Shown here: positions 1-7,916 of the stretch, piece after piece
Position numbering within the stretch: the first letter of the stretch is position 1
Layout of the letters: every line of letters begins with the position of its first letter
Source of the DNA: FEN-1297 sp964530445
GTDB lineage: Bacteria > Bacteroidota > Ignavibacteria > Ignavibacteriales > Ignavibacteriaceae
Assembly (NCBI GenBank): GCA_964530445.1
Contig: CAZHBJ010000073.1
Span: forward strand, 1 to 16,097
DNA: 16,097 bases
Direction: 5' to 3'
Translations under genes and position numbers: made by a program
The notes under the pieces: model-generated
Seen by the model: only the letters and a program-made list of their open reading frames with translations
Told to the model about the DNA's origin: nothing
Databases searched by the model: none

Positions 1-1374
1 ATTCCCCTTTCCGATTTAATCGGTGTGAAAAAAGATCCGTCAAAAATATTCGATGTAGAAGTTGAATCACTTTCATCCTATGCGGCCGAAGATGCTGACA
101 TTACATACAGACTTTACGAAGTTTTAAATAAAGAATTAGAAAAAAATAACTTGACTGAAGTAGCATTTAATGTTGAATTTCCCCTTGCTCCCGTCCTTGA
201 AGATATGGAACGCGAGGGTGTAAATTTAGATAAAAAAGCACTTAATTCATTCAGCAAAGATCTTCAGATTTTGCTGGATAATTATACTCAAAATATTTAT
301 AAAGCCGCAGATGAAGAATTTAATATTAATTCGCCGCAGCAGCTTCAAAAAATACTTTTTGATAAGCTTGGTTTAAAAACCGGGAAGAAAACCAAAACCG
401 GTTATTCAACAGATGTTAGATCATTAGAAGCTTTAAGGCATGAGCATGAAATTATTGAATTAATAATAGATTACAGGCAAGCATCAAAATTAAAATCTAC
501 ATATGCAGATTCTCTTCCTAATTTAATTAATCCTAAAACCGGAAGAGTTCATACAAGCTTTAATCAAACAGCGGCTTCTACAGGGCGTCTATCGAGCAAT
601 GATCCCAATCTTCAAAATATTCCTATTCGTACTGAAATGGGTAGAGAAATTCGTAAAGCATTTGTCCCTAGGAATAAGAATTATGTTTTAATAAGTGCCG
701 ATTACAGCCAAATAGAATTAAGAATTTTAGCCAGCATTTGCGGCGATGAAGGATTGACTAAAGCTTTTAATAAAGGAGAGGATATTCATAGGAGCACAGC
801 AGCTCTGGTGTTTATGGTTGAACCGGAAGATGTAACCCCGGATATGAGAAGAAAAGCCAAAGAAGTTAACTTTGGAATTTTATACGGTATCGGACCATTC
901 GGTTTAAAGACCAGGCTTGGCATAACACAAACTCATGCAAAAGAGATTATTGAAACATATTTTAAAACTTTTAAACGTGTTAAAAATTATATGGATGATT
1001 CCGTTTTAAAAGCCAGAGAAAAAGGTTTTGCTGAGACTTTACTGGGAAGAAGACGCTTCTTGAGAAATATAAACAGCAATAACAGGGTTGTAAGACAATT
1101 TGAAGAGAGAGTTGCAATCAATATGCCTATTCAAGGAACTGCAGCGGATATGATTAAACTGGCAATGATAAAAATTCAAAAAGAATTAACTAAAAGAAAA
1201 ACTAAAACCAAAATGGTTTTGCAGGTGCATGATGAGCTTTTATTCGATGCACATAAAGATGAAGTTGATGATTTAAAACCTTTAATAAAAGAATTGATGG
1301 AAAATGCGCTCCCGATGAAAGTCCCAATTCTTGTCGAAACCGGGGTCGGCGATAATTGGCTGGATGCACATTAA
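1..1374 (+). CDS. polA: DNA polymerase I, C-terminal part (cut by window edge)
   Basis: Replicative gap-filling and repair polymerase. The reading frame is open from base 1 (Ile-Pro-Leu-Ser-Asp-Leu-Ile-Gly runs into the GTG at 25), so that GTG is an internal codon and the 5' part lies outside the window. The 457 visible residues cover the end of the 3'-5' exonuclease domain and the whole polymerase domain. The Exo III motif (YAAED) is present, so proofreading may be active. Polymerase motif A is DYSQIELR (Asp codon at 700-702). Motif B is the O-helix RRKAKEVNFGILYG, with Phe at the sugar-discriminating position. Motif C is VHDELLFD. The protein ends at the usual point after GVGDNWLDAH. The 49-nt gap before the next gene has no visible terminator. 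The family call is certain; activity of the missing N-terminal part cannot be judged. Confidence 0.97.
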   Translation: MPLSDLIGVKKDPSKIFDVEVESLSSYAAEDADITYRLYEVLNKELEKNNLTEVAFNVEFPLAPVLEDMEREGVNLDKKALNSFSKDLQILLDNYTQNIYKAADEEFNINSPQQLQKILFDKLGLKTGKKTKTGYSTDVRSLEALRHEHEIIELIIDYRQASKLKSTYADSLPNLINPKTGRVHTSFNQTAASTGRLSSNDPNLQNIPIRTEMGREIRKAFVPRNKNYVLISADYSQIELRILASICGDEGLTKAFNKGEDIHRSTAALVFMVEPEDVTPDMRRKAKEVNFGILYGIGPFGLKTRLGITQTHAKEIIETYFKTFKRVKNYMDDSVLKAREKGFAETLLGRRRFLRNINSNNRVVRQFEERVAINMPIQGTAADMIKLAMIKIQKELTKRKTKTKMVLQVHDELLFDAHKDEVDDLKPLIKELMENALPMKVPILVETGVGDNWLDAH

Positions 1375-1423
1375 ATTAAATTTTAAGATTATATGTAATT
1401 ATAGCTTGCAGAATTAAATAAAG

Positions 1424-2467
1424 ATGAATATAAATCCTGAAAAAATAAAAAAGATCCTGTGTATAAAGCCACGCGGCATCGGCGATATAGTATTATCTAC
1501 TATAGTACTGGATAATTTAATTGCTTACTTTCCTTCCCTCCAAGTAGACTATTTAACAGAAGATTTTGCTGAATCTGCAGTAAAAAATAATCCGCTTGTT
1601 AATAAAGTATTAACTATGCAAAGAAATGAGTTCTCTTTAAAGACTGCATTTAAAATTAGGAAAGAAAAGTATGATTTAATACTTGACTTATGGTCTAACC
1701 CGAGAAGTGCGCAGATAACATTTTTCTCGGGGGTTAAATATAGAACCGGTTTTGCATATAGAGGAAGAAAATATGCCTATAATATTTTGGCATCGGACGA
1801 TAGGGGAAGTCATCATTCGGCGGAACATAATCTTGAGCTGCTTAAAGCTTTGAATATACCTATAATTTCAAAAAGAATTTATTATTTCACTTCCGATAAA
1901 GAAGACAACTTCGGCAAATTATTTATTGAGAATAACATCCCGTCGGATTACTCTATAATCGGTATTGTACCTTCCGGCGGATGGCCGTCCAAAAGATGTG
2001 ATGCAGTTAAGTGGGTGGAGATATGTAAAACTGTTTCGAGTATTTATAAAACCAAGTTTTTAATACTTTGGGGACCGGGCGATGAAAAGGATGCAAACTA
2101 CATTGCAAAAAATTTTCCCGAAGAAACAGTCTTAGCTCCGAAGACAGATTTAATTACGATGGCGGGATTAATTAACAATTGTGACTTGGTAATAGCAAAT
2201 GATTCGGGACCAATGCACATCTCCGCGGCGCTGGGTATACCAACGTTAGGATTATTCGGCCCGACAAATCCTAAAATGCACGGCCCCTATTCCGAATTAT
2301 CCGATTATGTAAATAAGGAAGATTTGTTCTGCATTATTTGCAACCATACGGTTTGTCCATACAAGCATGAATGTTTCAAAGAACTTCCTATTGATCAGGT
2401 AATGATTAAGATCAATCAATTGATTCTAAAAAGTCATATTAAAGTTGCTAAAAATGAAAGCAATTGA
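1424..2467 (+). CDS. Glycosyltransferase family 9 protein (heptosyltransferase-like)
   Basis: Probable ADP-heptose-type sugar transferase acting at the cytoplasmic face of the inner membrane on lipopolysaccharide core or another surface glycan. The 347 residues have the GT9/GT-B layout. The N-terminal Rossmann half begins with IKPRGIGDIVLST, the family's GD(I/V) nucleotide-sugar fold signature. The C-terminal donor-binding half has NDSGPMHISAALGIPTLGLF, the most diagnostic GT9 motif. Near the end is a cysteine cluster (CIICNHTVCPYKHEC) seen in many GT9 members. The ATG at 1424 follows AATAAAG with no real Shine-Dalgarno. The stop lies 14 nt inside the next GT9 gene, so the two are probably co-translated. 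The acceptor sugar cannot be read from sequence, and calling it waaC, waaF or waaQ would be a guess. Confidence 0.88.
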   Translation: MNINPEKIKKILCIKPRGIGDIVLSTIVLDNLIAYFPSLQVDYLTEDFAESAVKNNPLVNKVLTMQRNEFSLKTAFKIRKEKYDLILDLWSNPRSAQITFFSGVKYRTGFAYRGRKYAYNILASDDRGSHHSAEHNLELLKALNIPIISKRIYYFTSDKEDNFGKLFIENNIPSDYSIIGIVPSGGWPSKRCDAVKWVEICKTVSSIYKTKFLILWGPGDEKDANYIAKNFPEETVLAPKTDLITMAGLINNCDLVIANDSGPMHISAALGIPTLGLFGPTNPKMHGPYSELSDYVNKEDLFCIICNHTVCPYKHECFKELPIDQVMIKINQLILKSHIKVAKNESN

Positions 2468-3533
2468 GAACTATCTTAAAATTTTATTGTTGAAATTACT
2501 TTTAATTCTCAATCCACATAAAGAAAAGAATAAAGGATTTGTTAATCAAAGCGGGAATAAAATATTATTTATAAGATTGAACAGAATAGGCGATGCATTA
2601 GTTACCACTCCCCTTCTTCACACAATCAAAAAGGACATAAAAGCTGAAATTTACCTGCTTGCAGATAGAAAAAATTATATTGCTTTCAATAACAATCCGG
2701 ATATAGATAAGCTGATAATTTTTAATAAAGGAATAAAGGGGTTCTTCGAAGTCCGTAAACTGGTTAAACGGGAAAATATAAATACTATCGTCGATCTTCA
2801 TGATGATGTATCCACAACCGTTAGCTTTTTAATTGCATTAGCAAAAGCACAAAGTAAATTTGCTTTGGAAAAAGAAAATAAAAATATTTATTCCCGTACT
2901 ATTCCAAGACTCGATGCTTCAAAATTTCATGTGGTGGATAGATTATTGGAAATAGCGAAACTTTTCGACATAAAGATTGAAAATGCAGATGAGAATATTC
3001 ACTTTTATCCCGGTGAAGAATCTTTTAAAAAAGCGGATTCATTCTTAAATAAAATTTTTTCGAATAAGAAACATCTTGTCGGAATTAATATTTCTGCCGG
3101 AAGTAAAGCAAGATTCTGGGGAACGGAAAATTATAAAAAGCTTATTGATTCTCTTACCGGTTTTAATGTTAACCTATTATTAATTTGTTCACCGGAAGAT
3201 TTGGAAGACGCTAAAGAGATTTCCGAAAATAAAATTCAAATATTTCATTCGGAAAATTATAACGAATTTGCTGCTTTAATCTCAAAATTAAGTTTTCTAA
3301 TTACCCCCGATACAGCGGCAGTTCATTTAGCATCTGCTTTTCAAATTCCCGTTTTCGGCATATATGTTAAATATAAGACCAGTGAAATGATCTGGTCCCC
3401 GTATAAATCCGATTTTGAATGCGTCACTACCGAAGAGCCGACATTAAAAAATATTGAATCTAAAGATGTAATAAATAAGCTTAAACCTTTTATCGAAAAA
3501 CATATTTACAGAAATTCAAATGTTTCCAGGTAA
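2454..3533 (+). CDS. Second glycosyltransferase family 9 protein
   Basis: A second GT9-type transferase of 359 residues, paralogous in fold but not close in sequence to its upstream neighbour. ILFIRLNRIGDALVTTPLL is the N-terminal GD motif region. TPDTAAVHLASAFQIPVFGI is the C-terminal donor-site motif. Residues about 8-18 are Leu/Ile-rich (KILLLKLLLIL), which suggests an amphipathic or membrane-associating helix before the catalytic domain. The C-terminal cysteine cluster of the first gene is absent. I start at the ATG at 2454. The frame also allows TTG at 2445, but the ATG gives a 14-nt overlap with the previous gene, and the same 14-nt overlap recurs at this gene's own 3' end. It probably works with the first GT9 enzyme on the same glycan. 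The substrate is unknown. Confidence 0.87.
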   Translation: MKAIENYLKILLLKLLLILNPHKEKNKGFVNQSGNKILFIRLNRIGDALVTTPLLHTIKKDIKAEIYLLADRKNYIAFNNNPDIDKLIIFNKGIKGFFEVRKLVKRENINTIVDLHDDVSTTVSFLIALAKAQSKFALEKENKNIYSRTIPRLDASKFHVVDRLLEIAKLFDIKIENADENIHFYPGEESFKKADSFLNKIFSNKKHLVGINISAGSKARFWGTENYKKLIDSLTGFNVNLLLICSPEDLEDAKEISENKIQIFHSENYNEFAALISKLSFLITPDTAAVHLASAFQIPVFGIYVKYKTSEMIWSPYKSDFECVTTEEPTLKNIESKDVINKLKPFIEKHIYRNSNVSR

Positions 3534-4419
3534 TAATTTTATTAATCCTTTTGCTCTTTCAAAAAGAATAAACAGGCCTTTAATTCTTGATGGTGCTATG
3601 GGCAGTATGCTGCAGCAGTCCGGAATAAAAAGCCGGGGTTCGATGTGGATGTCGTTAGCAAATATCAAACAGCCAGAAATAGTTTTTCAAATTCATAAAA
3701 AGTATATTAAAGCTGGAGCAGATATCATAACGACAAATACTTTCCGGACGAATCCTGCTGCAGTCGAAAGCTATGATAAAAGATTAAACGGTCAAAAGCT
3801 AGTCAGAGCAAGTGTAAAACTTGCAGTTGATGCCTCAATCGGTTTGCCTGTATTTATTGCGGGATCAAATGCACCGGCAGAAGATTGCTACCAAGTTAAA
3901 AGGAAACTGTCTTTAAAAGAGCTTCAAATAAATCATGATAAGCATATAAATTATTTGATGGAAAGCGGATGTCATTTCATTCTAAATGAAACACAAAGTC
4001 ATTTTGATGAGATAAAGATTATTTGTAAATATTGTTCAAAAAACAATATCCCTTTTATAATCAGTTTGTTTGCAGATGAAAATTTGAAACTTCTCTCGGG
4101 CGAAAGTTTAAATGAAGCGATTAAATTTATTCTTGATTATAATCCTCTATCAGTTGGAATAAATTGTATCCGGCATGAAACATTTAGGAAATTTTACAAT
4201 AAATCTAAATTGAAATTTTTTTGGGGAGCATATTTAAATTGCGGCAGCGGAGATTTTACAGATGATAATATAAAATGCGGAATTTCACCTAGCAGTTATA
4301 AAGAGGCAATTAAAAATATTTTACCTAAGTCTCCTTCTTTTATAGGTGCCTGCTGCGGTTCTACACCAAAACATATTATGGAGATTAAGAAATTACTCGA
4401 TGGAACAATTAAAAATTAA
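3520..4419 (+). CDS. Homocysteine S-methyltransferase family protein (stand-alone Hcy domain)
   Basis: A 299-residue protein consisting only of the zinc-dependent homocysteine-binding barrel found in the N-terminus of MetH, in BHMT and in MmuM. Early motifs are LILDGAMGSMLQQSG and AGADIITTNTFRTN. The three zinc ligands are visible as Cys216 (GINC) and Cys278-Cys279 in GACCGSTP. It should transfer a methyl group to homocysteine to give methionine, or bind homocysteine for a partner. There is no folate-, cobalamin- or AdoMet-binding domain, so the methyl donor could be S-methylmethionine, a betaine or a separate corrinoid protein, and this cannot be decided here. The ATG at 3520 overlaps the GT9 gene by 14 nt, and the 3' end overlaps ispE by 20 nt, so it is embedded in a surface-glycan/isoprenoid operon with no other methionine gene in view. 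Confidence 0.87.
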   Translation: MFPGNNFINPFALSKRINRPLILDGAMGSMLQQSGIKSRGSMWMSLANIKQPEIVFQIHKKYIKAGADIITTNTFRTNPAAVESYDKRLNGQKLVRASVKLAVDASIGLPVFIAGSNAPAEDCYQVKRKLSLKELQINHDKHINYLMESGCHFILNETQSHFDEIKIICKYCSKNNIPFIISLFADENLKLLSGESLNEAIKFILDYNPLSVGINCIRHETFRKFYNKSKLKFFWGAYLNCGSGDFTDDNIKCGISPSSYKEAIKNILPKSPSFIGACCGSTPKHIMEIKKLLDGTIKN

Positions 4420-5230
4420 AACACCTGCTAAAATTAATATAGGTCTAAATGTTATCGGCAAAAGACCGGACGGATTTCATAACATCGAAACTTTTTTTTA
4501 CCCGGTAAAACTTTATGATTACCTTACTTTCAGATCGTCGAAGTCATTCAAATTTAATTGTAATGTGGAATTTTTAAGAAATGACCCGGATAACTCGATA
4601 ATTAAGGCTAAAAAAATTCTTGAAGCGACTGCTAAAAAGAAGTTTAATTTTACAGTTGATTTACAGAAGAATATTCCTATCGGTGCAGGAATGGGCGGTG
4701 GCAGCTCGGATGGTGCGGCAGCGCTTATATCTCTGAATAAAATATTTAAATTAAATTTATCAAAACAGAAATTAAAAGAATTAGCATTAAAAATCGGGTC
4801 GGATGTTCCTTTTTTTATTGATCCGAAACCCGGATTTGCCATGTCAAGAGGAGAAGTTATTCAACATTTAAAATTTAAAATTCCTTATCCTATTTTAATT
4901 ATTAATCCCGGCATTCATGTTTCTACTAAATGGGCATATCAAAATATTTCACCCGGAAAACCGAGATATCGCTTATTTAATTTGCCTTTAATACAACCGG
5001 ATAATTTTACGACATTAAAAGAATTGGTAATAAATGATTTTGAAGAACCGGTATTCAAAAAATACTCGGAAATTAAAGATATTAAAAAATCTTTGTATGA
5101 TTTAGGGGCAATTTTTGCTTTAATGACGGGCAGCGGTTCAACTATTTTTGGAATATTTGAAAATTTGACTTCAGCGAAGAAAGCTAAAGATAAATTCAGC
5201 AGTAAATATTTTAATTTTATTCAAACATAG
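4400..5230 (+). CDS. ispE: 4-diphosphocytidyl-2-C-methyl-D-erythritol kinase
   Basis: GHMP-superfamily kinase that phosphorylates CDP-methylerythritol with ATP in the MEP (non-mevalonate) isoprenoid pathway, in the cytoplasm. From the ATG at 4400 the protein is 276 residues, a normal IspE length. It has the PAKINIGLNVIGKRPDGFH N-terminus (Lys11), the glycine-rich ATP loop IPIGAGMGGGSSDGAAAL (residues about 92-109), GSDVPFFI with the catalytic Asp135, and the C-terminal GHMP motif MTGSGSTIFGIF. The longer frame from GTG at 4346 would add 18 residues that merely read through the end of the methyltransferase gene and do not look like IspE, so I reject that start. The 20-nt overlap with the upstream gene suggests translational coupling. 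It appears to be the last gene of the operon that begins with the GT9 pair. Confidence 0.95.
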   Translation: MEQLKIKTPAKINIGLNVIGKRPDGFHNIETFFYPVKLYDYLTFRSSKSFKFNCNVEFLRNDPDNSIIKAKKILEATAKKKFNFTVDLQKNIPIGAGMGGGSSDGAAALISLNKIFKLNLSKQKLKELALKIGSDVPFFIDPKPGFAMSRGEVIQHLKFKIPYPILIINPGIHVSTKWAYQNISPGKPRYRLFNLPLIQPDNFTTLKELVINDFEEPVFKKYSEIKDIKKSLYDLGAIFALMTGSGSTIFGIFENLTSAKKAKDKFSSKYFNFIQT

Positions 5231-5317
5231 TGAAACACAGGATGTTGTGCCGGGAAGTCTATCGAAAAAGTTGGCTTGGTGTAAATCACTAATAAAAGTG
5301 AGAAGTTAAATATGGAA

Positions 5318-5563
5318 TTATGAGACTAATGAATAATTATTGAATTTTGCAATAAATAATTCTTGATTCTGCTTTTTTGAAATGGAAACAATCTCTTCTA
5401 ACTTAGCCGCGATATCATCTAAAATCCATTCTTCCCCGCATTGCAAACATACTTTTGCAGGCACATCTCTTACTACTACTACTCCGGTATTATAATCAAC
5501 CGTAAAGCTTGTTTTGGATTCAATTTTTTTACCGCCGCAAATCGGACAGATTTCTTCTTTCAT
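5318..5563 (-). CDS. YgiT-type (MqsA N-terminal-like) zinc-finger protein
   Basis: A small 81-residue protein. Two CxxC pairs (CPICGG near residue 6 and CLQCGEEW near residue 38) form the YgiT-type zinc finger seen in the N-terminal domain of MqsA antitoxins. Between them lies the typical beta segment with VVVVRDVPAKVC. The C-terminal tail is a short helix (DDIAAKLEEIVS) and there is no room for the DNA-binding HTH of full MqsA. Its ATG overlaps the stop of the upstream DUF4258 gene as ATGA, so the two are translationally coupled. This DUF4258 + YgiT-finger pairing recurs in bacterial genomes and is generally treated as toxin-antitoxin-like. By that analogy this is the antitoxin or partner protein; its action is not demonstrated. 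Confidence 0.8.
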   Translation of the reverse strand: MKEEICPICGGKKIESKTSFTVDYNTGVVVVRDVPAKVCLQCGEEWILDDIAAKLEEIVSISKKQNQELFIAKFNNYSLVS

Positions 5564-5873
5564 TTCTTTTTCCTTGTTTTATAATCACTTTCAAATATTT
5601 CCAAGTTCGGTTCATATGATGTTATAATATAAACTTTATTCTGTTCTTCATCAAATGCTGACAAAGTATGTAACGGTCTATTATTTATAATTTTGAAAAA
5701 TAACGCACTTGGAAAAGGTTTATCATCTTCATAATATTCTATTATTTCTCCTTCCATTATTACTCTTTTAATGTCTTCTCTTTCTATATTTCTTTCCAAC
5801 ATCCTTTGTAAACGTGTTTCCTCCACTCAATATTACCGCTTTTAACAGCAGTTTTTAATTTCTCTATATCCAT
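5560..5873 (-). pseudogene. DUF4258 protein, frameshifted near the N-terminus
   Basis: The largest open frame starts at a GTG at 5826 and gives 88 residues that match the DUF4258 pattern (RMLERNI, GEIIEYYEDDKPFPS, RPLHTLSAFD, YIITSYEP), but it lacks the family's N-terminal helix and conserved His. That missing part is present in another frame. An ATG at 5873 gives MDIEKLKTAVKSG and then IEWRKHV. It joins the main frame exactly if one T is restored in the TTT run at 5810-5812. The repaired gene would have 104 residues, and 314 + 1 nt is a whole number of codons. So this is either a real one-base deletion, a homopolymer sequencing error, or a gene now started at the GTG. The family's molecular role is unknown. 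Its coupling to a zinc-finger gene suggests a toxin-like partner. Confidence 0.75.
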
Positions 5874-6062
5874 GATTATAAATAGAAAATTTATTTAATT
5901 ATCAAACAAAATTACTTTTGTTATAATTGAATAATGGATAAAATTTATTAACACTATCATTATTTTACTTGATTCTGCCTAGCTTATTTAAATGTTTTTA
6001 TTAGTGATTATCAATTAAGCAGGGCTTCCTATTTAACACAACCATAACGAATTTTAATTTTT

Positions 6063-7004
6063 TTAGCTTACTGCACTTTCGGTTATTTCCACAAAACTTC
6101 TGGATGCATTTAGCTTTAACATTATTCCAAAAGGTATAGTTATATTATTTTTTAAGTGTCCGTGAGAAAAATTATATACAATAGGAACTTTTAAATTTCC
6201 GAAATAATCTCCGATTACTTCGCCAAGAGTAAGTGTTTTCTTAGCCGGGTCGCTTTCATTACAATCAACAAATGCTCCCAAAATTACACCGTTTGGCTGG
6301 TTTAAAACTTTTGCCAGTTTTAACTGATTTAACATTCTGTCTATTCTATAAGGTGCTTCGCTTACGTCTTCCAGGAAAAGAATTTTATCTTTTACCGAAG
6401 GAAAATAAGGTGTACCAACTAGTGAAGATATAAGAGCAAGATTACCTCCGACAACTCTACCTTTTGTGTTTCCTTTGTTCAAAGTAAATAGTTTATCTTC
6501 TTCCGGTAATGAAACTTTACCGTAACTTTTCTTAGAAGTAATTAAACTCCAGAACATTTCTTCCGTAAAAGGACTTATCTCATTATAAAAATCTACGGCA
6601 ACCATTGGACCGCCGAATGTTACTAATCCGGTTTTTTGAAAGAAGGCCATCTGAAGTGCGGTTATATCGCTGTAACCTACAAATATTTTAGGATTAGCGC
6701 CAATTAGTTTATAATCAATTTTATCCAGCAATCTTGGGGAACCATATCCACCTCTGACGCAAATAATTGCTTTAACTTCTTTTTTCCTAAACATATAATG
6801 AAGATCATCTAGTCGCTCATCATTTGTTCCGGCTAAATAGCCATGATACTTTCCAACATTTTTACCAACTTCAACTCTATAACCTAATTTTTCAAAATAT
6901 TTTACTCCTAATTCGATTCTTGTTAGATCATCGGGAGAAGAAGCAGGTGAAATAATTCCAATTAAATCGCCTTTGATAAGTCTTTTTGGTTTAAGAATTT
7001 TCAT
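6063..7004 (-). CDS. ldcA: LD-carboxypeptidase (peptidase S66, LdcA-like)
   Basis: Cytoplasmic serine carboxypeptidase expected to remove the terminal D-Ala from murein tetrapeptides during cell-wall recycling. It has 313 residues, normal for the family. The N-terminal half shows GDLIGIISPASSP, ICVRGGYGSPRLLDKID and the nucleophile elbow GYSDITAL (Ser112). The C-terminal half shows GRVVGGNLALISSLVGTPY, LFLEDVSEAPYRIDR (Glu212 the likely catalytic Glu) and the SHGH segment with the likely catalytic His283. There is no signal peptide. I start at the ATG at 7004, which has GGGGG a few bases upstream. The in-frame ATG at 7016 would consist mostly of that purine run (MWGY). The gene is divergent from the KdsC-like gene. 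No muropeptide permease or amidase gene is adjacent. Confidence 0.92.
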   Translation of the reverse strand: MKILKPKRLIKGDLIGIISPASSPDDLTRIELGVKYFEKLGYRVEVGKNVGKYHGYLAGTNDERLDDLHYMFRKKEVKAIICVRGGYGSPRLLDKIDYKLIGANPKIFVGYSDITALQMAFFQKTGLVTFGGPMVAVDFYNEISPFTEEMFWSLITSKKSYGKVSLPEEDKLFTLNKGNTKGRVVGGNLALISSLVGTPYFPSVKDKILFLEDVSEAPYRIDRMLNQLKLAKVLNQPNGVILGAFVDCNESDPAKKTLTLGEVIGDYFGNLKVPIVYNFSHGHLKNNITIPFGIMLKLNASRSFVEITESAVS

Positions 7005-7081
7005 ATACCCCCACATTTTAATGGTAGTTTAATTAAATTTACGTTAATTTAATAAATCGAACATTATCTTTCAAATTTTTG

Positions 7082-7087
7082 TATAAT
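7082..7087 (+). promoter_or_regulatory. Candidate -10 element for the KdsC-like gene
   Basis: A perfect TATAAT lies 35 nt upstream of the ATG at 7123 in the divergent spacer with ldcA, followed at 7107-7114 by AAAAGGAA as ribosome binding site. No convincing -35 is seen at the usual distance. In such AT-rich DNA a TATAAT can occur by chance. Confidence 0.35.
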
Positions 7088-7122
7088 ATAAATTATGTAA
7101 ATACTTAAAAGGAATGAATTAA

Positions 7123-7653
7123 ATGAAAGCCTCTAATAGTATACAAAATAATAAGTTAAAGCTTCAAAAAAAAGCAAAAAAAATAAAATTATTATTAACC
7201 GATAATGACGGAGTTTTAACCGATACAGGAGTTTATTATTCATCCAGGGGAGAAGAATTTAAGAGATTTTCAATTCGGGACGGAATGGGAGTTGAAAGGT
7301 TGAGAGAATTAATATCAGTTGAAACAGGAATAATAACCGGAGAATTATCCGGCAGTGTTAAAAAGCGTGCAGAGAAATTAAAAATTAAAGATCTATACCT
7401 TGGTACAAAGTCAAAGGAATTATTATTAAAAGATATTCTCAAAAAACATAAATTAAAATCTGAAAATATAGCCTTTATTGGAGATGACGTAAATGACTTC
7501 AAATTACTAAAACTAGTGGGTTTAAGTGCCTCTCCCGGCGATGCATTGCCTGATATAAAAAAAATAGTTGATTATGTCTGCGAAAATAACGGAGGACACG
7601 GAGCATTTAGAGAATTTGCCGAATTAATAATAAGATTAAAAATGGTAAAATAG
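7123..7653 (+). CDS. KdsC-like HAD-IIIA phosphatase (Kdo-8-phosphate phosphatase family)
   Basis: A 176-residue capless HAD phosphatase of the KdsC family, which removes phosphate from Kdo-8-P (Kdo enters lipid A/LPS core) or from related acid-sugar phosphates such as sialic-acid 9-phosphate. Motif I is LLLTDNDGVLTDTG with nucleophile Asp27 and Asp29. The substrate loop is FSIRDGMGVERL. Motif II is GIITGE (Thr72). Motif III lysine lies in GTKSKEL. Motif IV is FIGDDVNDFKLL (Asp121, Asp122). The tail VCENNGGHGAFREFAELI is characteristic of KdsC. The residue after TG in motif II is Glu rather than the Arg usual in KdsC, so the exact substrate is uncertain and I leave the symbol blank. The first 20 residues are Lys-rich and precede the domain. 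No kdsA, kdsB or kdsD is adjacent. Confidence 0.85.
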   Translation: MKASNSIQNNKLKLQKKAKKIKLLLTDNDGVLTDTGVYYSSRGEEFKRFSIRDGMGVERLRELISVETGIITGELSGSVKKRAEKLKIKDLYLGTKSKELLLKDILKKHKLKSENIAFIGDDVNDFKLLKLVGLSASPGDALPDIKKIVDYVCENNGGHGAFREFAELIIRLKMVK

Positions 7654-7894
7654 TTTTATACTAGAAGAAAAAATCATTATGAGTTAATAAATAAAATCAA
7701 CTTTATTATTCATTTTTATGATTATAATTTTCATAAAGAAATTTTCCATCCATTACAACTTTACAAATCCAAGTATTACAATTGATGGATATATTTAATT
7801 AAATATACACAGATCCAAATAAAATTATAAACATTGATAATATAGCATAATTATACAACAAGGCATTGAATATTCTAATTATATTTGTGTTATC

Positions 7895-7908
7895 TGGAAT
7901 AATATTCA
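7895..7908 (+). promoter_or_regulatory. ARG-box-like operator upstream of the arg promoter
   Basis: TGGAATAATATTCA matches 8 of the 10 conserved positions of the ArgR box (TGAAT, four A/T, ATTCA). It sits just upstream of the candidate arg promoter, and argR is a member of the downstream operon. The evidence is limited, because the region is AT-rich and weak ARG boxes arise easily. Confidence 0.35.
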
Positions 7909-7916
7909 TATTACTA

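Noticed and set aside
4346..4399. Longer IspE start at the GTG at 4346
   Set aside because: The extra 18 residues are the out-of-frame end of the methyltransferase gene and do not resemble IspE N-termini. The ATG at 4400 precedes the conserved PAKINIGL motif at the normal distance.
5231..5317. A tRNA or other known RNA gene after ispE
   Set aside because: There is no cloverleaf, no GTTCGA-type T-loop and no match to an SRP, tmRNA or RNase P core that I can recognise.
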